A stretch of DNA of 64,000 bases from CAZHJK01 sp964533275 (GTDB lineage Bacteria > Bacillota > Clostridia > Eubacteriales > Garciellaceae): the NCBI GenBank assembly GCA_964533275.1, contig CAZHJK010000015.1:1-64000 (forward strand). Reading direction: 5' to 3'. The notes under the pieces are model-generated. The model had not been told where the DNA came from. It saw only the letters and a list, made by a program, of their open reading frames with translations, and searched no databases. The position numbers and the translations under genes are program-made. Position 1 is the stretch's first letter. Each line of letters begins with the position of its first letter. Below are positions 19,572 through 28,281 of the stretch, one piece after another.

Positions 19572-19593
19572 AGGGAAATAAACTTATAGTTTG

Positions 19594-19626
19594 GCTTAGG
19601 GGAATGTCTCTCCTAAGCTATTTTAG
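19594..19626 (+). terminator. Terminator after the 42-aa gene
   Basis: A 10-bp stem GCTTAGGGGA/TCTCCTAAGC with one G-T pair and a 5-nt loop, then TATTTTAGTTT. Confidence 0.75.
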
Positions 19627-19718
19627 TTTAAATAATATTTTTAAAGGTAATCTAGTATTATATATATTAATATTATATAATTAGACATTACTTTATTATT
19701 TAGATGGGAGTATATAAT

Positions 19719-20972
19719 ATGTTGACATCATTCTTTTATATATTTATACTAACTTATGCTTTAGGTCAAATACATTTTCAATTTAAAGATAAAAGAAAAC
19801 AGAAGATATTTGAATTTTTATTAGGAATTATTGCTGTTATGACAGCAAGACTTTATATTCACACTGGCTTATCTATGTTAATAGCGGGAATGGGTGTTAC
19901 TTTAGCGTATAAATGGCCTATAGCTTATGGATATAAAAGAGAGTTTATTGGTAGATATATTATCTTTGGTGTGTTTATTGCTGCAACTCCTTATATTGGG
20001 ATATTAGGAATAGGAATACATTTATTCTTTTATTATATTTTCCATAATCATTTAAGAGCGTTTTTACTGGAGAATCTTCTTTTACCTTGGATTATGATCT
20101 TTCTTAAAATACCAGATCCATTTATCATTCTAGCCTTTTTTAGTTTTCTTATCTCATTATTAGAATGGATAGAAAATGAAACTATGGAAATTAAGATAAG
20201 ATTTATTAAGATTTCAAGGAAAGGACTTTATAAGCTTATGTCTGTGATATTAGTGTCCGTTGTTGTGATTTTGTTATTTTTCAACCGATATGTCTATAAA
20301 GGCTTTGGCGCTCAGATGGATATAATTCGTAAGGGGCCGGATGAATTAGCATATATTGCATTAACATTTGATGATGGACCAGATATTAGATATACTCCAG
20401 AAATACTTGATATATTAAAGGAAAAGGAAGTAAAAGCCACCTTTTTCTTGGTAGGAACTAATGTTGAGAAATATCCAGAAATAGTGAAAAGAATGCAGGA
20501 GGAAGGGCACTCCATTGGGAATCATACTTTATCCCATAAAAGCTTAATACCTCTATCTAATAAAGAAACATACAGGGAGATTATAGAGGGTGAAGAAAGA
20601 ATTCAAGAAATTACAGGAGAAAAACCTACATTATTTCGTCCTCCAAGAGGTGTATATTCATCTTATGCCTTGGAGCTTCTAGAAGAAAACAGATATACAA
20701 TGGTATTATGGGATACTTCTTCTGAGGACTGGAGTGAGCTAAGATACACGGATATTATAAAGAAGGTTATTAGAAAAACAAAAAATGGTTCTATTATTTT
20801 ATTTCATGATAGTGGGGATATTTTTAAAAACTATGGTGGGAACAGAATTAATACTGTTAAAGCTCTGCCTGATATTATTGATATACTAAGAGAGCAAGAA
20901 TATGAATTTGTAACAATAGATGAATTGATTATTCTAAAGGGATTAATGGAGACAGATGAAGGTTTACACTAG
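19719..20972 (+). CDS. Membrane-anchored polysaccharide deacetylase (NodB domain)
   Basis: A 417-aa protein with an N-terminal region of about five hydrophobic segments (residues 1-190), then an extracytoplasmic NodB-type deacetylase domain. TFDDGP is at 216-221 and the zinc-binding pair H269/H273 sits in GNHTLSH. FRPPRG and the C-terminal LFHDSG supply the remaining active-site motifs. It probably de-N-acetylates peptidoglycan or another GlcNAc polymer at the cell surface. The start at 19719 follows GGGAG; the upstream ATG at 19704 overlaps it. A second, smaller NodB protein is at 48900. Confidence 0.88.
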   Translation: MLTSFFYIFILTYALGQIHFQFKDKRKQKIFEFLLGIIAVMTARLYIHTGLSMLIAGMGVTLAYKWPIAYGYKREFIGRYIIFGVFIAATPYIGILGIGIHLFFYYIFHNHLRAFLLENLLLPWIMIFLKIPDPFIILAFFSFLISLLEWIENETMEIKIRFIKISRKGLYKLMSVILVSVVVILLFFNRYVYKGFGAQMDIIRKGPDELAYIALTFDDGPDIRYTPEILDILKEKEVKATFFLVGTNVEKYPEIVKRMQEEGHSIGNHTLSHKSLIPLSNKETYREIIEGEERIQEITGEKPTLFRPPRGVYSSYALELLEENRYTMVLWDTSSEDWSELRYTDIIKKVIRKTKNGSIILFHDSGDIFKNYGGNRINTVKALPDIIDILREQEYEFVTIDELIILKGLMETDEGLH

Positions 20973-21005
20973 AAAAAATCCTTGGCAGGCATTTAGAGTT
21001 TTTGC

Positions 21006-21045
21006 GAAGGAACTTATAGTATTGAGATTATAAGTTCCTTCCTTT
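21006..21045. terminator. Terminator after the polysaccharide deacetylase
   Basis: A 13-bp stem GAAGGAACTTATA/TATAAGTTCCTTC with a 10-nt loop, then CTTTC. It separates this gene from the convergent C_GCAxxG gene. Confidence 0.75.
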
Positions 21046-21126
21046 CACTCAGAAAGACATTTTACGGTGTAATGCATAAAAAATTACTTTTTCCCTGGTC
21101 CATAATTTTAGGTTCTATTTTTTGCT

Positions 21127-21552
21127 CTAATCATAATTTATTATCTTCTCAAAGACTTTTGCTGCCCTAATTTTCACTAAATCACATCCCGTTATTTCAT
21201 CACGGTGATGTTTTTTAATATATTTACAATCAATTGCTCCAAATTCCTTTTCGAATTCCTCTACGAATTTTTTTGTAATGTTTTTCATCTTTTCATTATT
21301 AGAAGGTTTTTCTTCTGTATACATAATTCCTAAAGCTGACACGGCACCAATTAATGCTCCACAGGTATTTTCTGATTGTATTCCTCCACCGAATGGACAT
21401 ATTGCTTTAAAGAATTTATTATCAAGGTCAAGTTTATATTTTTCATTTGCTGCCATTAATAATATTTCAGCACAATTTTTATGATAAAGGGATCTTTCTT
21501 CCTCACTGTATACCATTTCTTCTTTATTTAATTTATCTACTATTTTCTTCAT
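21127..21552 (-). CDS. C_GCAxxG_C_C family protein
   Basis: A 141-aa soluble protein with the spaced cysteines of the C_GCAxxG_C_C family: C27, C52 (ICPFGGG), C64 (TCGALIGA), C109 and C123. The pattern suggests a redox or metal-binding role; the family is widespread in anaerobes and has no proven reaction. It overlaps the upstream ThiF-like gene by 4 nt on the same strand, implying coupled expression. Confidence 0.85.
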   Translation of the reverse strand: MKKIVDKLNKEEMVYSEEERSLYHKNCAEILLMAANEKYKLDLDNKFFKAICPFGGGIQSENTCGALIGAVSALGIMYTEEKPSNNEKMKNITKKFVEEFEKEFGAIDCKYIKKHHRDEITGCDLVKIRAAKVFEKIINYD

Positions 21553-22247
21553 TTAACAATCTCCTTATTTTTTAAATTTATTATAGAATAATCTTGATCT
21601 AGTAAATTTATATATAATATCTTATTTTGTAGAAGCTCACCTCGATTAATAAGTATCTTTAGAACCTCGCTTACTTGAATTGATGCTACTAGGGCTGGAG
21701 TAAAGGAGGGATTTCCTAATTTATTTTCAATTCCCTTTTCCTCCTTATTGGAATATAAAACATCAAGGGTTTTATCCCCAGGAAGTATAGTGGAAACCTG
21801 TCCATACCAGCCAGCTATGGCTCCATGCACAAAGGGAATGTTTAGTTTCTCTGCATAACTTTGTACTAATTTTCTAGCTGGGATATTATCTAGGGCATCT
21901 ACTATTACATGGTGCCCCTTTAGTATTTCATTAGCATTATCTTCCCTTAGAAACTCTGTAAAAGAATTTATAATAACTAAAGGATTTACAATATGTATTC
22001 TTTCTTTAGCCATTTCTGCCTTGCTTTTACCCAGTGTATTTTCATCACAATAAAGCTGCCTATTTAAGTTTGATTCATTAAAAACATCTCCATCCACTAC
22101 TGTTACTGTGCCAATTCCTAATCTAGCAAGCATTTCGACTATATAGCCTCCTAAACCTCCACAGCCTACCACGCATACCTTATAATCATTAAGTTTGGCA
22201 TTTTCTTCAGGGGTTAGCATGGACATATTCCTAATATATCTTTCCAT
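21549..22247 (-). CDS. ThiF/MoeB/HesA-like adenylyltransferase
   Basis: A 232-aa E1-like enzyme. The nucleotide-binding GCGGLGG is near residue 29, followed by VDGDVFNESNLNRQ with the ATP-contacting arginine, and ALDNIPAR. Family members adenylate the C-terminal Gly-Gly of sulfur carriers such as MoaD or ThiS. The zinc-binding CxxC pairs of canonical MoeB/ThiF are absent, and no carrier gene is adjacent, so the partner is open. The nearby Mo/W cofactor locus makes a molybdopterin role possible. It is the first gene of a two-gene operon. Confidence 0.85.
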   Translation of the reverse strand: MERYIRNMSMLTPEENAKLNDYKVCVVGCGGLGGYIVEMLARLGIGTVTVVDGDVFNESNLNRQLYCDENTLGKSKAEMAKERIHIVNPLVIINSFTEFLREDNANEILKGHHVIVDALDNIPARKLVQSYAEKLNIPFVHGAIAGWYGQVSTILPGDKTLDVLYSNKEEKGIENKLGNPSFTPALVASIQVSEVLKILINRGELLQNKILYINLLDQDYSIINLKNKEIVK

Positions 22248-22360
22248 AAAGCACCTTCCTAACCATTTATATTTTCTATTTTATAGGACTTATTGTATAT
22301 AGAATACATTATAATCTTTATTTTACAAAAACTAATGCTCATCCCATAGATTTTCGTTAA

Positions 22361-22380
22361 TTAGTTATATAAATAACTAA
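22361..22380. promoter_or_regulatory. Operator-like palindrome upstream of transketolase
   Basis: TTAGTTAT and ATAACTAA are perfect inverted 8-mers around ATAA, 62 bp before the tkt start in the divergent intergenic region. No T-run follows, so a regulator binding site is more likely than a terminator. The regulator is unknown. Confidence 0.4.
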
Positions 22381-22442
22381 ATTGATTTTTCTTGCACTAT
22401 CAATTAGAATATCTAATAATAATACAAACTAAGGAGGTAAAC

Positions 22443-23264
22443 ATGACTAAATTAAATTCAGAACAATTAGAAAATAAGGCAAAGCAACTTAGAATAAATA
22501 TTCTTGATATGCTTTATCATGCTGGGTCAGGGCATCCAGGAGGATCATTATCTGCAATAGACATCATGACTGTATTATACAATAATGTTATGAAGCATGA
22601 TCCTAAAAACCCCCACTGGGAGGAGAGAGACAGATTTATACTTTCAAAGGGACATATAGCACCAGCACTTTATGCTGTCTTAGCTGATTGTGGATACTTT
22701 GATTCAAAGGAGTTAAAAACCTTAAGGAAGTTTGGTAGCATATTACAGGGTCATCCAGATATGCATAAAACTCCAGGTTTAGAGGTTTCATCAGGTTCAT
22801 TGGGGCAAGGTTTATCTATTGCAACAGGATTGGCTCTTGCTGGAAAAAGTGATGATAAAAACCACCGTGTATATTGTATGATGGGTGATGGTGAAACCCA
22901 AGAAGGTCAGATTTGGGAAGCAGCAATGGCAGCAGGTCATTATAAGCTAGATAATCTTTGTGGAATTGTAGATAATAACACTCTTCAGATTGATGGTAAG
23001 GTTGAAGAGGTAATGAACATTAATCCAATTAAAGAAAAATGGGAATCCTTTAATTGGAATGTGATTGAAATTGATGGTCACAATGTGGTAGATATAGAAA
23101 ATGCATTTAAAAAAACGGAAGAATATAAGGGTAAGCCTACTTTAATTATTGCTAGAACCATAAAAGGAAAAGGTGTATCCTTTATGGAAGATGTTGCAGG
23201 ATGGCATGGGAAGGCTCCAAATAAGCAGGAGCTAGAAACAGCACTGGCAGAGCTAGAAGACTAG
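22443..23264 (+). CDS. Transketolase, N-terminal subunit
   Basis: A 273-aa thiamine-diphosphate half of a split transketolase, working in the non-oxidative pentose phosphate pathway. GSGHPGGSLS near residue 30 and the GDGETQEGQIWEA...VDNN ThDP/Mg motif are clear. The start follows AAGGAGG by 6 nt; the longer in-frame upstream stretch has no ribosome binding site. The C-terminal half begins 15 bp downstream and the two form the active enzyme. Split transketolases are common in Clostridia. Confidence 0.95.
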   Translation: MTKLNSEQLENKAKQLRINILDMLYHAGSGHPGGSLSAIDIMTVLYNNVMKHDPKNPHWEERDRFILSKGHIAPALYAVLADCGYFDSKELKTLRKFGSILQGHPDMHKTPGLEVSSGSLGQGLSIATGLALAGKSDDKNHRVYCMMGDGETQEGQIWEAAMAAGHYKLDNLCGIVDNNTLQIDGKVEEVMNINPIKEKWESFNWNVIEIDGHNVVDIENAFKKTEEYKGKPTLIIARTIKGKGVSFMEDVAGWHGKAPNKQELETALAELED

Positions 23265-23279
23265 AAGGGAGGAAAAACA

Positions 23280-24251
23280 ATGTTAAAAGTTGAAATGAAT
23301 ATAGATTTAAAAAATCCAGAATTAAAATTAACTAGAGAAGGTTATGGACAAGGCCTTATTGAAGCTGGAGAAGAAAATAAGGATGTAGTAGCACTAGGTG
23401 CTGATATCACATCATCTGTTAAAGTTGATATGTTTAAAGATAGATTTCCAGACAGATTTTATAATATTGGAATAGCAGAACAAAACCAGATGGGTGTGGC
23501 TGCAGGAATGAGCCTTGCTGGGAAGGTTCCCTTTGTTACTAATTACGGAGTATTTCTAGCTGGTAGAGCTTGGGACCAGATTCGTACTACAGTATGTTAT
23601 AGCAATTTAAATATTAAGCTTGGAGGTGCCCACGGAGGTATTTCAGTTGGTCCTGATGGAGCAACTCACCAAGCATTAGAGGAAATATCTATAATGAGAT
23701 GCTTACCTAATATGAGAGTTGTTGTTCCTTCTGATTATTATGAAACAAAGAAGGCTACACTAGCAGCCGCAAGATCCTATGGGCCCATTTATATTCGTTT
23801 CGGAAGAGAAAATGTGCCTGTAGTAACAGACGAAAATACACCCTTCGAACTTGGTAAGGCATATTGTCTAAGGGATGGATCTGATATTGCTATTATTGCC
23901 TGTGGAGCAATGGTTTATGAAAGTCTTGTGGCAGCAGAGGAATTGTCAAAGGACGGTATAGAAGCAATGGTAATTAATAACCATACCATAAAGCCCCTTG
24001 ATAAAGAAACAATTATTGAGGCAGCAGAAAAAACCGGAGCTATTGTAACCGCTGAGGAGCATCAGCTTGCAGGTGGTATGGGTAGTGCTATAAAGGAAGT
24101 TCTTGCTCAAGAAAAACCAGTTTTAGTAAGGTCCATTGGTATTGAGGATAGATTTGGAGAATCCGGCAGTCCAGAGGATCTAAAAAAGGCATTTGGGCTT
24201 AATAGTGATAGAATTGTTAAAGTTGTTAAGGAGATTTTTAAAAACAACTAA
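23280..24251 (+). CDS. Transketolase, C-terminal subunit
   Basis: A 323-aa protein carrying the pyrimidine-binding and C-terminal domains of transketolase. FYNIGIAEQNQMGVAAG holds the conserved glutamate that activates ThDP, followed by GPDGATHQALEEIS. It resembles DXS too, but together with the 273-aa N-terminal partner it forms a transketolase. A strong GGGAGG site precedes the ATG. No good terminator follows directly; the next 140 bp show only weak hairpins before the riboswitch. Confidence 0.94.
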   Translation: MLKVEMNIDLKNPELKLTREGYGQGLIEAGEENKDVVALGADITSSVKVDMFKDRFPDRFYNIGIAEQNQMGVAAGMSLAGKVPFVTNYGVFLAGRAWDQIRTTVCYSNLNIKLGGAHGGISVGPDGATHQALEEISIMRCLPNMRVVVPSDYYETKKATLAAARSYGPIYIRFGRENVPVVTDENTPFELGKAYCLRDGSDIAIIACGAMVYESLVAAEELSKDGIEAMVINNHTIKPLDKETIIEAAEKTGAIVTAEEHQLAGGMGSAIKEVLAQEKPVLVRSIGIEDRFGESGSPEDLKKAFGLNSDRIVKVVKEIFKNN

Positions 24252-24389
24252 TATACTCTTAAAATTCTATTTCACAATTGCGTGCAATTTTCCAATGCTT
24301 TCTTATTTAAATAAAAGTTCTTGATATAAGAAGGTATTTGGCAAATAATGTAGAATAGTATTAATATTATACAGATTGTCAAAAAAACT

Positions 24390-24545
24390 TCAAACTTTTT
24401 CCGAGCTGTATTATCTAAGGGAATAACTTCCTATGAAAATGCAGCCGATGGGTGTAAAGAGAAATTTTTATGCCTCCCACTCTTGGAAAGGAAAAGGATT
24501 TTTAAAATAAAAACAATCCTTTTTCAGGGTTGTTTTTTATTTTTA
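24390..24545 (+). promoter_or_regulatory. Moco-family (Moco/Tuco) riboswitch with terminator
   Basis: The leader of the tungstate transporter carries the conserved core of the Moco RNA motif: TCCGAGC (24400-24406), CCGATGGG (24444-24451), GCCTCCC (24472-24478) and TGGAAAGG (24484-24491). The last two, with similar spacing, match the E. coli moaA leader as I remember it. CTTTTTCC and GGAAAAGG can close the outer stem. Downstream, AACAATCC/GGGTTGTT (24512-24534) plus T-run forms an intrinsic terminator. The P3-equivalent region is a weak hairpin, which may indicate the tungsten-cofactor (Tuco) variant. It probably switches tupABC-moeA off when cofactor is abundant. Confidence 0.8.
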
Positions 24546-24694
24546 CACCGCTTTTTTTACAACCTTGAAAGTTGTTATAGTTATTTATTGCAATAAACTA
24601 TCTAACTATCTCTTTTCTGAATCAAGAGTGGATAAGAATTGGACAATCAAAAAAGGGAATTAATTCCCTAAAAAATCAGAAGGAGAGATGAAAA

Positions 24695-25597
24695 ATGAAA
24701 AGAAACAAGGTAAAGAAAGGGTTATTTTTAGCTATTGCTTTAGTTCTAATGTTATTATTGGTAGTAAGTGGCTGTACACAAGAGCAAACAGAACCAGAGG
24801 ATGTGACTTCTGAGGAAAACACAGGTGAGGAAAATGCCCAAGAGGTAGAAGATAAGGAATTTATTATGGCAACAACTACCAGTACAGAAAACAGTGGATT
24901 ATTAGATTTTATTCTACCGATTTTCAAAGAGGATACAGGAATTGAAGTTAAGGTAGTAGCTGTTGGTACAGGAAATGCCATTCAAATGGGAGAAGATGGA
25001 GAGGCTGATTTATTATTAGTACATGCTAAGGCATCTGAAGAAGAGTTTGTAAGTGCAGGTCATGGTTTAGAAAGATTTGATGTAATGTATAATGACTTCG
25101 TTATTATTGGTCCAGAAAGTGATCCAGCAAATATAAGTGAAAATTCCTCAGATGTAGTTGCCGCATTAAAAAGCATTATGGACAGTGAAGAAACCTTTGT
25201 ATCTAGAGGCGATGATTCTGGAACCCATAAAAAGGAGCTTCAGCTTTGGGAAGCTGCGGAGATTGAGCCAGCTGGGGATTGGTACATAGAAGCTGGACAA
25301 GGTATGGGAGATACAATTCAGATGGCAGAAGAAATGTTAGGATACACCCTTTCAGATAGGGCTACTTATCTATCTATGAGTGAGGATTTAGATCTTAAGG
25401 TGCTAGTAGAAGGTGATGAAGGATTATTTAATCAATATGGAGTAATCGCAGTAAATCCTGATAAAAACGATCAAATAAATAATGCAGGAGCAGAGGCTTT
25501 TATAGAATGGATTCTATCAGATAAGGCACAAAGCTTGATTGAAGAGTTTGGTCAAGATGAATATGGACAATCTCTATTTATTCCCAATGCAAAATAA
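24695..25597 (+). CDS. tupA: Tungstate ABC transporter, substrate-binding lipoprotein
   Basis: A 300-aa lipoprotein with a signal peptide ending in the lipobox VVSGC (C27) and an acidic linker to about residue 55. It then has the TupA oxyanion-binding signature TTTSTENSGLL (60-70) and the later SRGDDSGTHKKE loop. The TTTS motif is typical of tungstate-specific TupA rather than molybdate-specific ModA. It heads tupA-tupB-tupC-moeA-moeA and lies behind the Moco-type riboswitch, consistent with feeding W (or Mo) into pterin cofactor synthesis. Confidence 0.93.
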   Translation: MKRNKVKKGLFLAIALVLMLLLVVSGCTQEQTEPEDVTSEENTGEENAQEVEDKEFIMATTTSTENSGLLDFILPIFKEDTGIEVKVVAVGTGNAIQMGEDGEADLLLVHAKASEEEFVSAGHGLERFDVMYNDFVIIGPESDPANISENSSDVVAALKSIMDSEETFVSRGDDSGTHKKELQLWEAAEIEPAGDWYIEAGQGMGDTIQMAEEMLGYTLSDRATYLSMSEDLDLKVLVEGDEGLFNQYGVIAVNPDKNDQINNAGAEAFIEWILSDKAQSLIEEFGQDEYGQSLFIPNAK

Positions 25598-25623
25598 ATT
25601 TACTAGATAGCGAGTTGAATTAC

Positions 25624-26304
25624 ATGGCTGAGGTTTTTATTAATGCAATCAATTTACTTACATCCTTTGATAAAGAAGTTTATCAAATAATATTATTATC
25701 ACTTATTGTATCCCTAAGTTCTACTGGGATCTCTACTATTATTGCCGTTCCATTAGGGATATTACTTGGAAACATAAACTTTCCTCTAAAAAGGATAGTT
25801 GTTAGAATTTTATATACCTTTATGAGTCTGCCTCCAGTAATTGTTGGATTAGTAGTATTTTTATTATTATCCCGCAAAGGACCCTTAGGTTATTTGGAGT
25901 TAAACTATACTCCCTTAGCCATGATTATAGCTCAAACAATTCTCATTATTCCTATAATAATGGGAATTGTTTATAATAGGACAAAGGAAGATGGCAAAAA
26001 CATTATGAATGTTGGCAAAACCTTAGGAGCTAATTACTTTCAAAGAGGATTATTAATAGTTAGGGAGCTTAGAATTCCAATATTTGTTGCAATTATAACT
26101 GGTTATGGACGAGCAGTTTCAGAGGTTGGGGCAGTAATGATTGTAGGAGGTAATATAAAAGGACATACTAGGGTAATGACCACATCAATAGCTATGCTGA
26201 AAAGTATGGGGGATTATGAAATGGCAATTGCTATTGGTATTGTATTGTTAGTTATATCTTTTATTGTTAATGGCGTATTATATCACTTTCAAGGAGAGGA
26301 ATAA
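25624..26304 (+). CDS. tupB: Tungstate ABC transporter permease
   Basis: A 226-aa integral membrane protein with about five membrane segments and the EAA-like loop GANYFQRGLLIVRELRIP, followed by GRAVSEVGAVMIVGGN. It partners TupA and TupC. The ATG at 25624 is preferred; a TTG nine bases upstream abuts the only possible ribosome binding site (GATAGCGAG). Expression is probably coupled within the operon, since tupC follows after 2 bp. Confidence 0.92.
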   Translation: MAEVFINAINLLTSFDKEVYQIILLSLIVSLSSTGISTIIAVPLGILLGNINFPLKRIVVRILYTFMSLPPVIVGLVVFLLLSRKGPLGYLELNYTPLAMIIAQTILIIPIIMGIVYNRTKEDGKNIMNVGKTLGANYFQRGLLIVRELRIPIFVAIITGYGRAVSEVGAVMIVGGNIKGHTRVMTTSIAMLKSMGDYEMAIAIGIVLLVISFIVNGVLYHFQGEE

Positions 26305-26306
26305 TT

Positions 26307-27017
26307 ATGAACATATCCATAAAAAATATAACTAAAGAATATGATAATAAGTTGATACTAAATATCGATAATTATAATATAAAAAAAGGTAAAATAATCG
26401 GCATAGTAGGAGCAAATGGGGCAGGGAAAAGTACCTTGGTAAAAATTTTAGGAGGTCTGGAAAAGGCTAGTGGAGGAAGACTTCTATATGATGGAGAACA
26501 AGACTTTAACAAGATATATAAAGAGATAACTGTAGTATTTCAACATCCTTATTTATTAACGACAAGCGTGTATAATAATATTGCATATCCTCTTAAGTTA
26601 AGGAAATTTAAAAAACAAGAAATAAAGAATGAAGTAAATAAGTTAATGGAGGATGTGGAAATTAAGGATTTAGAAAAGCAAAGGGCAAATACCCTCTCTG
26701 GGGGCGAAAGACAAAAGGTGGCACTAGCAAGAGCCCTTGCCTTTAATCCTTCATTGCTTTTATTAGATGAACCTACAGCAAATATTGATCCTAATTCTAT
26801 GGTTATAATGGAAAATATGATTAAGAAGATTAATAAAACAAAGGGAACAACCATTATAATAGTTACTCATAATTTAGCCCAGGCAAAGAGAATATGTGAC
26901 AAGGTAATTGTCATGGATAGAGGAGAGATAATAGAAGCGGGAGACATAGAGGAGATAATGCAAAATCCTCAAAATATTGTTACAAGGAATCTTATTAATA
27001 AAGAGTTTATTAGCTAA
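26307..27017 (+). CDS. tupC: Tungstate ABC transporter ATPase
   Basis: A 236-aa ABC ATPase: Walker A GANGAGKST, signature LSGGERQKVALARAL, and Walker B LLLLDEPTAN with the H-loop VTHN. It powers TupB. There is no C-terminal TOBE/Mop domain of the ModC type, in line with a TupC assignment. The ribosome binding site AAGGAGAGG overlaps the end of tupB. Confidence 0.94.
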   Translation: MNISIKNITKEYDNKLILNIDNYNIKKGKIIGIVGANGAGKSTLVKILGGLEKASGGRLLYDGEQDFNKIYKEITVVFQHPYLLTTSVYNNIAYPLKLRKFKKQEIKNEVNKLMEDVEIKDLEKQRANTLSGGERQKVALARALAFNPSLLLLDEPTANIDPNSMVIMENMIKKINKTKGTTIIIVTHNLAQAKRICDKVIVMDRGEIIEAGDIEEIMQNPQNIVTRNLINKEFIS

Positions 27018-27032
27018 GAGAGGGTGCTTTAT

Positions 27033-28262
27033 ATGAAAATGTTAAAGGTGGATACCACTAAAGAGGCTAAGGGAAAAATGAGATTTCACTTTACAGATTT
27101 CCATGGCAAACCAGAGGAGGTAGATTTAAAGGAAGCAAGTGGAAGGATAATATATGATGATGTTTATGCTTCATTTGATGTTCCAGAATTCAATAGATCT
27201 ACTGTAGATGGATATGCTATATTGACTAGGGATACCTATGGGGTTTCCGACAGCCTGCCTGTATTTTTGGATGTTATAGATAGTGTGGAGATGGGAGAGG
27301 TGGCGCAAAAGCCTTTAAAGGGAGGTCAAGCCATATATGTTCCCACAGGAGGTATGATTCCAGAGGGTGCAGATGGAGTTATTATGATTGAACATATAGA
27401 AAACTTAGATGAGAATACTATAGCAGTTTATAGATCAGTGGCACCTGGAGAAGGAATGATATTTCGCGGAGAAGATATTAAAGAGAATGAATTATTATTT
27501 AAAAAGGGGAAAAAATTAACAGCCCATGATATTGGATCAGCAGCAGCTATGGGGTTAAATAGTATAAAAGTTTTTGAAAAACCGAGGGTTGCTATTATAT
27601 CCACAGGAGATGAGATTGTACCACCTGTAGAAAAGATTAAAATAGGGCAAATCCGAGATATAAATACATATAGTTTGGGAGCACTAATAGAGAATCTAGG
27701 AGGACAGGTTACTGAAAGACTACTTCTTAAGGATAGTTATGAAGTTATTAGAGAAAATCTAGAGAGTATTATAGCTGATAATGATATTGTATTGATTTCA
27801 GGAGGAAGTTCTGTGGGAATAAAGGATGTTACGGCGAAGGTGATTGATGATCTTGGACAGCCAGGGGTTTTTGTACATGGAGTAGCTGTTAAGCCTGGAA
27901 AACCAACAATTATCGGTAAAATTCAAGATACTGCAGTTTTCGGGCTGCCGGGACATCCCGTATCAGCAATGATTATTTGTCGTATTTTTGTAGGATATAT
28001 TTTAAAGGAAATGCTGTGTATAGATAAAATAGATGATATACAACAGGAAGCTATCTCCAATGAAAATATTCATTCGGCACCGGGTAAGGAGACATATCAA
28101 ATGGTAGAGCTGCAGGAGAAGGACGAAAGAATCTATGCACAACCTATTTATGGTAAATCAGGGTCGATTTCAACATTAAGCCGTTCAGATGGATTTATAA
28201 AAATACATACAAACAAAGAAGGTATAAATAAGGGAGATAAGGTATTGGTCACATTACTATAA
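27033..28262 (+). CDS. moeA: Molybdopterin molybdenumtransferase MoeA (first copy)
   Basis: A 409-aa MoeA-family enzyme that inserts Mo or W into adenylylated molybdopterin. Family blocks are in order: FNRSTVDGYAI, GADGVIMIEH, STGDEIVPP, SGGSSVGIKD and GLPGHPVSA, then the beta-barrel C terminus. The start at 27033 follows GAGAGGG; a GTG nine bases upstream lies inside that site. It sits between tupC and a second moeA, suggesting that at least one of the pair handles tungsten. Confidence 0.93.
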   Translation: MKMLKVDTTKEAKGKMRFHFTDFHGKPEEVDLKEASGRIIYDDVYASFDVPEFNRSTVDGYAILTRDTYGVSDSLPVFLDVIDSVEMGEVAQKPLKGGQAIYVPTGGMIPEGADGVIMIEHIENLDENTIAVYRSVAPGEGMIFRGEDIKENELLFKKGKKLTAHDIGSAAAMGLNSIKVFEKPRVAIISTGDEIVPPVEKIKIGQIRDINTYSLGALIENLGGQVTERLLLKDSYEVIRENLESIIADNDIVLISGGSSVGIKDVTAKVIDDLGQPGVFVHGVAVKPGKPTIIGKIQDTAVFGLPGHPVSAMIICRIFVGYILKEMLCIDKIDDIQQEAISNENIHSAPGKETYQMVELQEKDERIYAQPIYGKSGSISTLSRSDGFIKIHTNKEGINKGDKVLVTLL

Positions 28263-28281
28263 AGTGGAGGGGAATAGAATA

